Positions 18,871 through 28,037 of a stretch of 64,000 nucleotides of DNA are shown here, piece after piece. The notes under the pieces were generated by a model that was not told the origin of the DNA, made no database searches, and saw only the letters and a program-made list of their open reading frames with translations. Source of the DNA: Oscillospiraceae bacterium. Its GTDB lineage: Bacteria > Bacillota > Clostridia > Oscillospirales > Ruminococcaceae. A program made the translations under genes and the position numbers. The stretch is taken from contig JAGAJN010000018.1 in NCBI GenBank assembly GCA_017828975.1, forward strand, positions 62,001 to 126,000. Direction: 5' to 3'. Position 1 is the stretch's first letter. Each line of letters begins with the position of its first letter.

Positions 18871-19716
18871 ATGGAATTATGGTTCAGCGAAATGCACACT
18901 CCCAATGTGAAAATGTCCATTCGTGTTGACAAACAGCTTTACACCGAACAGAGCGAATTCCAGCGGATAGACGTTTTCCAGAGCGAGGAATTCGGAAAAT
19001 TTCTCACCCTTGACGGAATTATGATGCTCACCGAAAAGGACGAATTTATCTACCACGAAATGATAACACACGTTGCAATGGCGTCCAATCCCGACATAAA
19101 AAAGATACTCGTTATCGGAGCGGGTGACGGCGGAACTATCAGGGAGCTTTGCCGCTATAAAACAGTTGAGCGGATAGATATGGTGGAGATAGACGAAAGA
19201 GTTGTTGCTGTATGCCGTGAATATCTCCGTCAGACAGCCTGCCGCCTTGACGACAGCCGTGTGCATATCTATTACGAGGACGGTCTGAAATACGTCCGCA
19301 GAAAGGCGAACGAGTACGACCTTATCATCGTTGACAGCACCGACCCCTTCGGTCCGGGCGAGGGACTGTTCACCAGCGAATTTTACGGCAACTGCTATAA
19401 CGCTCTGACGGAAAACGGAATTCTCGTAAACCAGCACGAAAGCCCCTACTATTCCGATGATGCACGAGCAATGCAGAGGGCGCACAAGCGTATCAACGAG
19501 TTTTTCCCCATCTGCCGTGTTTATCAGGTCCATATCCCCACATATCCTTCGGGACATTGGCTGTTCGGGTATGCCTCAAAGACCGTTGACCCGCTCAAAG
19601 CGGACGCCGACAAATGGAACGCTCTCGGCATAGAAACTCAGTATTACAACACCGACCTTCACAAGGGCTGCTTTATGATACCCAACTATGTCAAGAAGCT
19701 GCTTGAAGAAGCATAA
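18871..19716 (+). CDS. speE: Spermidine synthase
   Basis: 281 residues. Start ATG 18871 has GGAG 7-8 nt upstream; an ATG at 18853 overlaps the speA stop but lacks such a site. Transfers aminopropyl from decarboxylated AdoMet to putrescine. N-terminal beta-domain, then Rossmann fold with IGAGDGGTIRE, DMVEIDERVV, YEDGLKYV and the catalytic DSTDPFGPG. ESPYY and PTYPSGHW are usual for the family. Translationally close to speA and followed by speB. Confidence 0.95.
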   Translation: MELWFSEMHTPNVKMSIRVDKQLYTEQSEFQRIDVFQSEEFGKFLTLDGIMMLTEKDEFIYHEMITHVAMASNPDIKKILVIGAGDGGTIRELCRYKTVERIDMVEIDERVVAVCREYLRQTACRLDDSRVHIYYEDGLKYVRRKANEYDLIIVDSTDPFGPGEGLFTSEFYGNCYNALTENGILVNQHESPYYSDDARAMQRAHKRINEFFPICRVYQVHIPTYPSGHWLFGYASKTVDPLKADADKWNALGIETQYYNTDLHKGCFMIPNYVKKLLEEA

Positions 19717-19750
19717 ACTGTTGAAAATCCCCTCAGAAAGGAAAATAAAT

Positions 19751-20626
19751 ATGCCACTTGAAAACAGCATTTCGGCATTTATCGGCTGCGAGGCTGGATA
19801 TGACGAAAGCAAGATTGTAATTTTCGGTGCGCCATACGACTGCACCACCTCTTACCGTCCCGGAACACGCTTCGGTCCCCGTGACATTCGTGCGGAGAGC
19901 TTCGGCATCGAAACCTATTCCCCCTATCAGGACAAGGACCTGACCGACTGTAAGATATTCGACAGCGGCGACCTTGAGCTGCGTTTCGGTTCTCCCGAAT
20001 CCGCCCTTGACGATATTAAGGCAAGAACAGCGGAGATACTTTCCGACGGCAAGCTGCCCCTAATGCTTGGCGGCGAGCATCTGGTAACGCTGGGACAGTT
20101 CCGTGCCATTGCCGAAAAATATAACAACGACGTGTACATTCTCCACTTTGACGCCCACGCCGACCTCCGTGACGAATATCTGGGACAGCATCTGTCCCAC
20201 GCCTGTGTCCTCAGACGCTGCCACGATATTGTGGGCGACGGACGTATCTTCCAGTTCGGCATAAGAAGCGGCGACCGTGAGGAATTCCGCTTTGCCGAGA
20301 AGCACACGGTTATGTTCAAAACGGGAATTGACGGCGTTTCCTTTGACGCTCTGCCGGGCGTTATCGAAAAGCTGAAGGGCAAAAATGTCTATCTGACTAT
20401 CGACCTTGACGTTCTCGACCCCGCATTTTTCTGCGGCACGGGAACTCCCGAAGCGGGCGGTGCGACCTTCAATCAGCTGCTGGACGCTATTATAAAAATC
20501 GGAAATTCGCTGAACATCGTTGGCGCAGACCTGAACGAACTGTCCCCCCACTATGACCAAAGCGGCGCATCTACGGCTATTGCCTGCAAGCTGCTTAGGG
20601 AAACCTTGCTGGCTGTCTACCGATAA
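19751..20626 (+). CDS. speB: Agmatinase
   Basis: 291 residues, start ATG 19751 with AAAGGA upstream. Mn-dependent ureohydrolase that converts agmatine to putrescine and urea. Motifs: FGAPYDCTTSYRPG, GGEHLVT, the metal site HFDAHADLRDEY with SHACVLRR, and DLDVLDPAF. Its presence with speA and speE gives the arginine-agmatine-putrescine-spermidine route. Last gene of the operon, ended by a strong terminator. Confidence 0.94.
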   Translation: MPLENSISAFIGCEAGYDESKIVIFGAPYDCTTSYRPGTRFGPRDIRAESFGIETYSPYQDKDLTDCKIFDSGDLELRFGSPESALDDIKARTAEILSDGKLPLMLGGEHLVTLGQFRAIAEKYNNDVYILHFDAHADLRDEYLGQHLSHACVLRRCHDIVGDGRIFQFGIRSGDREEFRFAEKHTVMFKTGIDGVSFDALPGVIEKLKGKNVYLTIDLDVLDPAFFCGTGTPEAGGATFNQLLDAIIKIGNSLNIVGADLNELSPHYDQSGASTAIACKLLRETLLAVYR

Positions 20627-20658
20627 ATATCATTTTGCATAATACACTATCATATTTA

Positions 20659-20690
20659 AAAAGGCACTCCGACGTCGGGGTGCCTTTTTC
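20659..20690. terminator. Terminator after speB
   Basis: Stem 20659-20672 with 20675-20688 (one G-U pair), T-rich after it and A-rich before it, so it can serve both speB and the convergent XRE gene. Confidence 0.85.
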
Positions 20691-20703
20691 GTTTTTTTGG
20701 TTA

Positions 20704-21066
20704 TTATTCCCCCTGATCAAGCTTGTATTTTTTCAGCCGCAATGTCTTTTTCAGATGTTCGGCAACCGCAAGCATCAAATAAACCTCGTCTGCCGAACAG
20801 CCGCTAAAAACCTCCGCAATATCTGAGCTTAATTGTTCGGAGGTATCGGCTGTAAGCACATCACAAAGTATCTTATCCGCCGTAACGTCCAGCGCATTGC
20901 ATATGTTTATGAGTGTCGGCAGAGAAAGCTTGGTTTTTGCACTTTCTATCTGAGAAAGGTGCTGCGGGGATATGCTGCTAAGCTCGGATAATTTCTCCTG
21001 TGTCATTTTCTTTGACTTGCGTATCTTTTTGATCCGCATACCGATAAGTGCATAATTCAACTCCAT
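20704..21066 (-). CDS. XRE-family transcriptional regulator
   Basis: 120 residues from ATG 21066 (AGGAG 8 nt upstream). Residues about 10-65 form an XRE/Cro helix-turn-helix (MTQEKLSELSSISPQHLSQIE). The C-terminal half is a short acidic helical domain, perhaps for dimerisation. No ligand domain. Target unknown; it is divergent from the lipoprotein gene and could regulate it. Confidence 0.88.
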   Translation of the reverse strand: MELNYALIGMRIKKIRKSKKMTQEKLSELSSISPQHLSQIESAKTKLSLPTLINICNALDVTADKILCDVLTADTSEQLSSDIAEVFSGCSADEVYLMLAVAEHLKKTLRLKKYKLDQGE

Positions 21067-21100
21067 ATTAAAATCTCCTATACAAATTATCTTAAACCTA

Positions 21101-21129
21101 TTGTATTTTATTTTAAGGTATGATATAAT
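21101..21129 (+). promoter_or_regulatory. Promoter of the 21.3-kb lipoprotein gene
   Basis: TTGTAT (21101-21106), 17-bp spacer, TATAAT (21124-21129). The leader then holds a small perfect hairpin (CCGCCTT/AAGGCGG, near 21210-21224). Confidence 0.7.
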
Positions 21130-21251
21130 AATCTGTGTATTAAGTATTCGCATAAACGGTAGTTTTGAAAAAATTTATCGTAAATATGCAGTATACAAAA
21201 AATCCGCCTTCAAGGCGGCACACAATAATATATTGTCGAAGGAGAATATCT

Positions 21252-22634
21252 ATGAAAAAAAGAATTACCTTAGCACTGGCACTTGCGGCGGTTATTTCAC
21301 TTTCCGCATGCGGTGCAAACAAGAAAACGGCGGAAACCACCACCGAAGCGGTTTCGGAGCAGACAACGGCTGCTGAAAAAACGGAAACAGCCGAAAAGAC
21401 CGAAGCTGTCACCGAGGAAACAACAGTAACAGAAGCAGTACCCGAAATTGCGCCCTCTATTTCAAAAAGCAAATTATTCAGAAACAGTTCATGGCTCTTT
21501 GAAGCGACAGATTCTAATGGTCAGCAACAGCGTTACCTCTATGATATTGTCAATAAATCAATCATCAAGGTTCATGAAGAAGTACCTGATTGCTCTGATA
21601 TAAGCGGCAAACTTATTTACGATAATTTTAAGATATACAATGCCGAAACAGGCGAAACCGTTGTAGATGACGATAAACAGCACATAATTTTCCCGTATTA
21701 TGGTATTAATTACTTTCAATTTGCATTTGCTGATGACACAGTATATGTTAAGAAAGCCGACGATGTATTCGCTGATGCAGAAGAAATAGGCTGTATCGGC
21801 AACGATGGCAATTGGATAACCGAATTGTCATCAGATAACGAATTCTTCAATAATTCTGCATCTAAAGGCACCGAACTCACAGGTCTTTGCTCCGACTTTA
21901 TTCGCTGTGCGAACAAAAGCAACAATAAAATAAAATCATCATTTTTGTACGATATGAAGAATGATCGTGCTCTTGGTGTGGGTAAATTTAATAGTAATTT
22001 GACTGATTTCGCTCACGCCGACAATTCAGATTATTGTTATTTTTATGTAGTCGGTACAGGTCTTATCAGATATGATATTGTAAATGACTGCATTGCCGAT
22101 ACTGTCTCCGAGGGTGAAACCTACGACGATTACACACATGTTTATGACAATAATTATCTTTCTTATCAAGTGATAGATGCAAATTTAAGTAAGAAAATTA
22201 CAATAATTGATCCTGTCACAGACAACCGTGTATTATTTGATCTTACTATGTTTAGTGATATGATTGAGATTCTTGCCTGCACTGACTCATGTGTACTGAT
22301 TTCCGGTAGTATTGATGGTAAGTATCGTACAGGCGTGTTTGACAAGAACGGTGAGCCTTTATTTGAACCTATTTTGGGATCCATCAGCAATGATACCTTT
22401 AGGAATTGCAGCAGCTCCGATAAGATATTTGTAGCATATTCAGGTGTTAATTTCTATTACAATATTGAAACAAACACTTTTATCGAAGGTACAGAAGATT
22501 ATAAATTCTGCGGATTTGACAACAAAACAAACACCCTCCTCATTCAGGCAAAGAATCCCGATGACGGCAATATCTACTATTATCTTGCAGACGCCAACGA
22601 CCCCATGAACTATTACAACCCCCTTGAAAAATAA
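21252..22634 (+). CDS. Secreted lipoprotein, probable beta-propeller-like repeats
   Basis: 461 residues, start ATG 21252 with GGAG 8 nt upstream. Lipoprotein signal peptide with lipobox LSAC (Cys about 20), then a Thr/Glu-rich spacer to about residue 65. The remainder has repeated short strands of the type LYDIVNKSIIKV, IRYDIVNDCIAD and YNIETNTFIEG, which suggests a beta-propeller surface domain. The gene is more AT-rich than its neighbours. No enzymatic motif. It faces outward and may bind a ligand. Confidence 0.8.
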   Translation: MKKRITLALALAAVISLSACGANKKTAETTTEAVSEQTTAAEKTETAEKTEAVTEETTVTEAVPEIAPSISKSKLFRNSSWLFEATDSNGQQQRYLYDIVNKSIIKVHEEVPDCSDISGKLIYDNFKIYNAETGETVVDDDKQHIIFPYYGINYFQFAFADDTVYVKKADDVFADAEEIGCIGNDGNWITELSSDNEFFNNSASKGTELTGLCSDFIRCANKSNNKIKSSFLYDMKNDRALGVGKFNSNLTDFAHADNSDYCYFYVVGTGLIRYDIVNDCIADTVSEGETYDDYTHVYDNNYLSYQVIDANLSKKITIIDPVTDNRVLFDLTMFSDMIEILACTDSCVLISGSIDGKYRTGVFDKNGEPLFEPILGSISNDTFRNCSSSDKIFVAYSGVNFYYNIETNTFIEGTEDYKFCGFDNKTNTLLIQAKNPDDGNIYYYLADANDPMNYYNPLEK

Positions 22635-22657
22635 CTGCATATCCCGCCAATAAAAAT

Positions 22658-22697
22658 AAGGACTTGCCACCAAATCAACGGTGACAAGTCCTTTTCC
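22658..22697. terminator. Terminator between lipoprotein and ridA
   Basis: Stem 22658-22671 with 22680-22693 (one mismatch), then TTTTCC. Convergent genes share it. Confidence 0.75.
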
Positions 22698-22731
22698 ATC
22701 TTTTGGAAACCGATTTTCTGCTGCAAAAGCC

Positions 22732-23109
22732 TTACTTAGCAACCTCCGCAATAACCTCGACCTCAGCCAGAACATTCTTAGGCAGGGTCTTGACAGCAAC
22801 GCAGGAACGAGCGGGCTTGCTTGTGAAATACTTGCCGTAGATCTCGTTGAACTTTGCAAAATCACCCATATCTGCAAGGAAGCAGGTGGTCTTTACGGCT
22901 GTATCAAAGGACGCACCCGAAGCCTTCAGCACCTCGCCCAGATTCTTCATTATCTGCTCGGTCTGTCCCTCGATGGTGTCTGCCTCAACGTTTCCGCTGG
23001 CAGGGTTGATAGCGATCTGTCCCGAAGTGAAAACCATTCCGTTTGACACTACTGCCTGAGAGTAGGGTCCGATAGCGTCGGGAGCTGTTTTTGTGTAAAC
23101 TTTTTCCAT
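22732..23109 (-). CDS. ridA: RidA family enamine/imine deaminase
   Basis: 125 residues, start ATG 23109 with GGAGG upstream. Hydrolyses reactive 2-aminoacrylate and 2-aminocrotonate made by PLP enzymes such as threonine dehydratase. Typical start KTAPDAIGPYSQAV, then FTSGQIAINP, and the active-site Arg in ARSCVAVKTLP. It lies 24 bp after ilvA, a functional pairing: RidA clears the enamine that IlvA releases. Confidence 0.95.
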   Translation of the reverse strand: MEKVYTKTAPDAIGPYSQAVVSNGMVFTSGQIAINPASGNVEADTIEGQTEQIMKNLGEVLKASGASFDTAVKTTCFLADMGDFAKFNEIYGKYFTSKPARSCVAVKTLPKNVLAEVEVIAEVAK

Positions 23110-23133
23110 TGTGAATTCCTCCATATATTTTTA

Positions 23134-24330
23134 TTAAAGAAGCTTAAATCCTGCCTCTTTCAGTGCGTTCTTGATCTGCTCAATATGCTCATAATTTCTT
23201 GTTTCGATAGTCAGCTTGATAATGCAGGAGTTAATGTCCATTTCAAGGTCTGTTCTGCCGTAGCTAACGGAAGTAACATTTCCGCCTGCATTACCGATGA
23301 CCTTGGAAACATTTCTCAGCTGACCCGGCTTGTCGATAAGCTCGATGGACATATCCACCAGTCTGCCCGTCTTCTGAAGACCTCTGTTGATAACTCTCGA
23401 AAGGCTTGTAATGTCGATATTACCGCCGGAAACCAGACAGCAAACTCTCTTGCCCTTTATTTCGGGGATCTTGTCAAACATCAGCGCCGCAACGGGAACT
23501 GCACCCGCACCCTCGGAAACCAGCTTCTGCTTCTCCATCAGTGTGAGGATAGCCGCAGCGATCTCGTCATCGGTAACGGTAACAAGTCCGTCAACATACT
23601 TGGAAATAATGTCGAAAGTGTTATCTCCGGGAGTCTTTACGGCAATACCGTCTGCGATAGTCTTTACGGAGGGGAGAGTTTCTATCTTGTTATCTCTTAC
23701 AGCATTTACCATGGAGGGAGCGCCCGCCGCCTGTACTCCGTAGACCTTAACATCGGGGCGCAGGGACTTTATAGCAAACGCAACGCCGCTCAGCAGTCCG
23801 CCGCCGCCGACGGGAACAACTACTGCTTCAACATTGGGCAGCTGCTCCAGAATTTCCAGACCGATAGTTCCCTGTCCCGCAATGACCAGCTCGTCATCAA
23901 AGGGATGGATAAATGTTGCACCTGTCTGCTGCTGAAGCTCAACAGCCTTGTCATGGGCATCGTCATATGTACCCTCCACCAGACAAACGTCCGCGCCGTA
24001 GCTCTTGGTAGCCTCTACCTTGGAGATAGGTGCGCTGTCGGGGATACAGATGCACGCCTTGATGCCGTTTTTCTTTGCAGCCAGAGCAACACCCTGTGCG
24101 TGATTTCCCGCAGAGCAGGCAATAACGCCCTTCTCCTTTTCCTCGGGAGAAAGCTGGGAGATCTTATAGTAAGCACCCCTGACCTTAAATGAACCCGTTA
24201 CCTGCAAATTTTCCGTTTTCAGATAGATATTGTAATCGGGGCAGAGATTTTTACCCTTTATCATATCTGTTTCCCTGACGACCTCTTTAAGAACGTATGA
24301 AGCCTGATAAACCTTGTCCAGCGTAAGCAT
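23134..24330 (-). CDS. ilvA: Threonine ammonia-lyase (threonine dehydratase)
   Basis: 398 residues. PLP enzyme converting threonine to 2-oxobutanoate and ammonia, first step toward isoleucine. PLP lysine in TGSFKVRGA; glycine loop VPVGGGGLLSG; SAGNHAQGVA. A single C-terminal ACT domain starts near residue 325 (ELIDKPGQLRNVSKV). The length and single ACT domain match the shorter TdcB-like form, but the isoleucine-type T-box upstream points to a biosynthetic role. Operon with ridA. Confidence 0.94.
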   Translation of the reverse strand: MLTLDKVYQASYVLKEVVRETDMIKGKNLCPDYNIYLKTENLQVTGSFKVRGAYYKISQLSPEEKEKGVIACSAGNHAQGVALAAKKNGIKACICIPDSAPISKVEATKSYGADVCLVEGTYDDAHDKAVELQQQTGATFIHPFDDELVIAGQGTIGLEILEQLPNVEAVVVPVGGGGLLSGVAFAIKSLRPDVKVYGVQAAGAPSMVNAVRDNKIETLPSVKTIADGIAVKTPGDNTFDIISKYVDGLVTVTDDEIAAAILTLMEKQKLVSEGAGAVPVAALMFDKIPEIKGKRVCCLVSGGNIDITSLSRVINRGLQKTGRLVDMSIELIDKPGQLRNVSKVIGNAGGNVTSVSYGRTDLEMDINSCIIKLTIETRNYEHIEQIKNALKEAGFKLL

Positions 24331-24369
24331 TTTACTACTTCCTTTCTAAATTTAGTCAAACGTAAGAAC

Positions 24370-24657
24370 AAAAAAGCTCCGCCCCAAATTCAAAGGGCGA
24401 AGCGCATTACTCCGTGTTACCACCTTAATTGCCGCATAAACGGCCGCTCTTTATACGTCCGACAACGTATTCTCCTGTAACGGGGAGCCTCCGTACACGC
24501 TTAATCGGAAACGGCAAATTTCCTTTCAGCAGTCTGCTCAAGGGCGATCATCGTATTTCTCCGCACTGCCTTGCACCGAACGGCAGCTCTCTGAAACGGA
24601 AGGAGCATTTTCCGACACTCCATACGCATTTTCCCTGTCAACGCATTTAAATATTAC
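24370..24657 (-). promoter_or_regulatory. T-box leader of ilvA, isoleucine specifier
   Basis: Minus-strand leader with the stem I distal motif (AGAGAGCTGCCG then GGTGCAAGGCAG), the T-box bulge region AAGGTGGTAACACGG (about 24426-24412), and a terminator (24403-24395 with 24385-24376, then T run to about 24370). The specifier loop between ATACG and CCC reads ATGATCG; the best-placed triplet is ATC at 24548-24546, an isoleucine codon. Uncharged tRNA-Ile should let transcription pass into ilvA-ridA. Confidence 0.9.
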
Positions 24658-24663
24658 ATTTTT

Positions 24664-24691
24664 ATTATACACCGATTTTTTCTGTTGTCAA
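24664..24691 (-). promoter_or_regulatory. Promoter of the ilvA T-box transcript
   Basis: Minus strand TTGACA (24691-24686), 16-bp spacer, TATAAT (24669-24664). Confidence 0.88.
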
Positions 24692-24770
24692 TGTATATTT
24701 TGTTAAAAAACGGAGATTTTATGCGGATAAATTTGTTATTGTCAGCATTAGGAAAAATCAGCGGAAAACC

Positions 24771-24799
24771 TTGTAAATTCCGCAGAAATGTGATATAAT
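24771..24799 (+). promoter_or_regulatory. Promoter of the SNF2 helicase gene
   Basis: TTGTAA (24771-24776), 17-bp spacer, TATAAT (24794-24799). Confidence 0.75.
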
Positions 24800-24835
24800 G
24801 GATTATGTATTGCAGAAAAAAGGAGTGATGGGAAA

Positions 24836-27800
24836 ATGAAGCAGTTTGAATTCTCAACCGAATATCTCAGAAAGATCGCATTTTCCGAAAATTCCTATAC
24901 AAGAGGACTTAGCTATTTCAAAAAAGGGAATGTCACCTCCCTCACCACAACAAGCATAAGGAACGGAACATCTGTCAGCGTTGAGGGCGAGGTCGAGGGC
25001 ACCGACTGTATATATGATGCGGATTTTACCGTAAACAGCGAGGGGAAGATCATACGCTTCGGCTGCGACTGCCCCGCCGCTTCCTGCTATGACGGTGCCT
25101 GCAAGCACGTTATCGCTCTGGCGCTGAAATATTCCGAGCAAAACAGCAGTTACAGCATTTCCACCGACAGAGAAGCGCTTTCGCTTATGCGTTCAGCGGC
25201 GGCAAAAACTATGGGACAGCTGTCTGCGGGGAGCGAAAAGATAAGCCTTGAACCCTGCCTTTCCTTGGGATACAGATCGGTGTCCGTTGAATTCAAAGTC
25301 GGCACAAAAAGAATGTATGTCATCAAAAATCTGCGGGAATTCGCCGATCTGTTTTCTGCGAGTGAGATCAAGGATTACGGCAAGGAGCTTTCTCTCCGCC
25401 ACGATATTTCAAGCTTTGACGAAAAAAGCCTTCCCATACTGCGGTTTCTGCTGTCAAGGGTGTCAACAGGCAGATTTTATTCCTATTCTTCATCGAAATA
25501 CAGGGAGCTGCAGCTTTCCGGCTTTGACCTGGACGCACTTTTTGACGTTTACAAGGATAACTTCATAACCGTTGACGGCTGTCGTGCCGAAATTATAAGA
25601 AAAAATCCCCCATTTTCCGTTAAGGTCACTCCTGCCGAGGGCGGCTGCGAAATATCCCTGACGGAGAAGGAGGACACTTACTGCTTTCTGGGCAAAGGCG
25701 AATATTCCTACTATCTTATAGGCGGCGACCTTTACATCTCCGACCGTGAATTTGCCGATAACGCCGCCGAACTGCTGAAAACGCTTCTCTTCAATGATAC
25801 CGTCCGTGTTGCGGAAAAGGATATGCCGGCGTTCTGGCGGTCGGTTATGGAGCCTGCCGCAAAAATGCTGAAGGTCATTTCCGAAGCCAACACGGCTAAA
25901 TACGCTTCCATTAAGCTGAAAAGCTTTCTCTATCTGGATATGCCGAGCGAAAATACTGTTTCCGCACGTCTGGAATTTGTCTACGGAGATGTAAAAAAAG
26001 GCGGATTTCAGTCAAAAACTGCGGAATCCTCCCCCGATATTGCGGGAGAGCTGGCAGCCGAAAGAATGGTCCTGAAATATTTTTCCTACGTTGATCCAAA
26101 AGCATCAAAGGCATTTATTTGTAACAACGAAGATGAGCTTTACACGCTGCTGACCGAGGGGATACCCGAGCTTTCAAGGCTGATGACCGTCTTTGCATCG
26201 GAAAGCATGGACAACATCAAGGTGCGCCCGCAGGTAAGCGCAAAGGTGGGCGTAAGACTGTCCTCGGGGCTTCTGGAGCTTGAACTTATCTCCGACGAAT
26301 ACAGCAAGGAAGAGCTTGCGGATATGCTGGGGGATTACCGCAGAGGGAAAAAATACCGCCGTCTGAGCAGCGGTTCATTCATCTCGCTGGGTTCCCCCGA
26401 AATGGCAGCTCTTGCCGAACTGACCGAGGATCTTCGGCTGGACAGCAAGGAGCTTCTCAAGGAAAAGACCGCCCTTCCCGGATACAGAATGCTGTATCTC
26501 GACAAGCTTATGAAGGAGCGGACGGAGCTTCGGTTTGAGAAAAACCGTGAGTTTTCCCGAAAGGCAAGGGAGTTTTCCTCGGTGGAATTTACCGTCCCCG
26601 CCGAGCTGGAGGACATTCTCAGGGACTATCAGAGAGAGGGCTTCCGCTGGTTAAAGGCTATCTCGGAATACGGCTTCGGCGGCATACTTGCAGACGATAT
26701 GGGACTCGGAAAGACCATTCAGACCATCGCCCTGCTTATGTCCGATAAACAGGACAGGATCACCAAGGGACTGCCCCATATGCCGTCGCTGATAGTCTGC
26801 CCGTCATCACTCTGTCTTAACTGGCAAAGCGAGATAGAAAAATTCGGCTCGGGACTTGTCTGCACAGCTGCCGACGGAAACGCCGACAACCGCAGCAGAA
26901 TTCTCGCCGAATACCAAAGCGCAGACGTTATCGTCACCTCCTACGACCTGCTCAAACGGGACATTCAGCTGTACGACGAGCTGCATTTCCGCTTCGTTAT
27001 CATCGACGAGGCGCAGTATATAAAAAATCACTCAACGCAGAGCGCAAAGGCGGTAAAATCCGTTGACGGGCAGGTAAAGCTTGCTCTGACGGGAACTCCC
27101 GTGGAAAATTCTCTTGCGGAGCTGTGGAGCGTTTTCGACTTTATAATGCCGGGGTATCTTTACAATTACACCGATTTCAAACGGAGATATGAGCTTCCCA
27201 TTGTCAAGGAAAGCTCCGACAAGGAATTGGAAAGCCTTCGCAGAATGACTGCTCCCTTTATCCTCAGGCGGCTGAAAAAGGACGTTCTGAGCGAGCTTCC
27301 CGAGAAAAACGAGGTGGTCCTCACCGCCGCCATGGAGGGAGAACAGCGCAAGCTCTACGACGCCGAGGTCAGCCGCCTGAAGGCAATGCTGACAGACAGC
27401 CGTTCCGACAGCGGACAGGGAAAGCTGGAGATACTTGCAGAGCTTACCAAGCTCCGCCAGATATGCTGCGACCCGTCCCTTGCCTATGACAACTACAAGA
27501 ACGGCAGCGCAAAGCTTACCCTCTGCACCGACCTGACGGAGAGCTGCGTTTCCTCGGGACATAAGGTGCTGCTGTTTTCGCAGTTTACCTCAATGCTGTC
27601 TATCATAGAAAAGCAGCTTGCAAAGCTTGGGATAAAGACCGTTTCTCTGACAGGTTCAACACCGCCCTCAAAGCGTCTGGAGCTGGTGGAACGCTTCAAC
27701 ACGGACGATACGGATGTTTTCCTCATATCCCTGAAGGCGGGAGGAACGGGACTTAACCTGACAGGCGCAGACATTGTTATCCACTACGACCCATGGTGGA

Positions 27801-28012
27801 ATGCCTCTGCGGAAAATCAGGCGACCGACCGTGCCTACCGCATAGGTCAGAAAAACGATGTCACAGTATATAAGCTTATTGCAAAGGGCACAATAGAAGA
27901 AAAGATAAAAGAGCTTCAATCTGCAAAGACGGAGCTTGCCGACAGCCTTGTTACCGCAGGCGGCGGAGTTTCCCTGCTTGACAGAAACGAGCTTCTTGCG
28001 CTGTTCGGATAG
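24836..28012 (+). CDS. SWIM zinc-finger SNF2-family helicase
   Basis: 1,058 residues. N-terminal SWIM-type finger (CDCPAASCYDGACKH, about residues 75-90), a middle region of about 450 residues typical of bacterial SNF2 proteins, and a C-terminal Swi2/Snf2 ATPase: Walker A DDMGLGKT, DEAQ box, LTGTPVENSL, then the helicase C lobe with VLLFSQFTSML, SLKAGGTGLNLTGAD and QATDRAYRIGQ. Such proteins translocate on DNA or remodel protein-nucleic acid complexes; the target is not known. Transcribed with the downstream EpsG-like gene, 25 bp away. Confidence 0.93.
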   Translation: MKQFEFSTEYLRKIAFSENSYTRGLSYFKKGNVTSLTTTSIRNGTSVSVEGEVEGTDCIYDADFTVNSEGKIIRFGCDCPAASCYDGACKHVIALALKYSEQNSSYSISTDREALSLMRSAAAKTMGQLSAGSEKISLEPCLSLGYRSVSVEFKVGTKRMYVIKNLREFADLFSASEIKDYGKELSLRHDISSFDEKSLPILRFLLSRVSTGRFYSYSSSKYRELQLSGFDLDALFDVYKDNFITVDGCRAEIIRKNPPFSVKVTPAEGGCEISLTEKEDTYCFLGKGEYSYYLIGGDLYISDREFADNAAELLKTLLFNDTVRVAEKDMPAFWRSVMEPAAKMLKVISEANTAKYASIKLKSFLYLDMPSENTVSARLEFVYGDVKKGGFQSKTAESSPDIAGELAAERMVLKYFSYVDPKASKAFICNNEDELYTLLTEGIPELSRLMTVFASESMDNIKVRPQVSAKVGVRLSSGLLELELISDEYSKEELADMLGDYRRGKKYRRLSSGSFISLGSPEMAALAELTEDLRLDSKELLKEKTALPGYRMLYLDKLMKERTELRFEKNREFSRKAREFSSVEFTVPAELEDILRDYQREGFRWLKAISEYGFGGILADDMGLGKTIQTIALLMSDKQDRITKGLPHMPSLIVCPSSLCLNWQSEIEKFGSGLVCTAADGNADNRSRILAEYQSADVIVTSYDLLKRDIQLYDELHFRFVIIDEAQYIKNHSTQSAKAVKSVDGQVKLALTGTPVENSLAELWSVFDFIMPGYLYNYTDFKRRYELPIVKESSDKELESLRRMTAPFILRRLKKDVLSELPEKNEVVLTAAMEGEQRKLYDAEVSRLKAMLTDSRSDSGQGKLEILAELTKLRQICCDPSLAYDNYKNGSAKLTLCTDLTESCVSSGHKVLLFSQFTSMLSIIEKQLAKLGIKTVSLTGSTPPSKRLELVERFNTDDTDVFLISLKAGGTGLNLTGADIVIHYDPWWNASAENQATDRAYRIGQKNDVTVYKLIAKGTIEEKIKELQSAKTELADSLVTAGGGVSLLDRNELLALFG

Positions 28013-28037
28013 ACTGCTTGTGTTTATGGAGGTTTTT

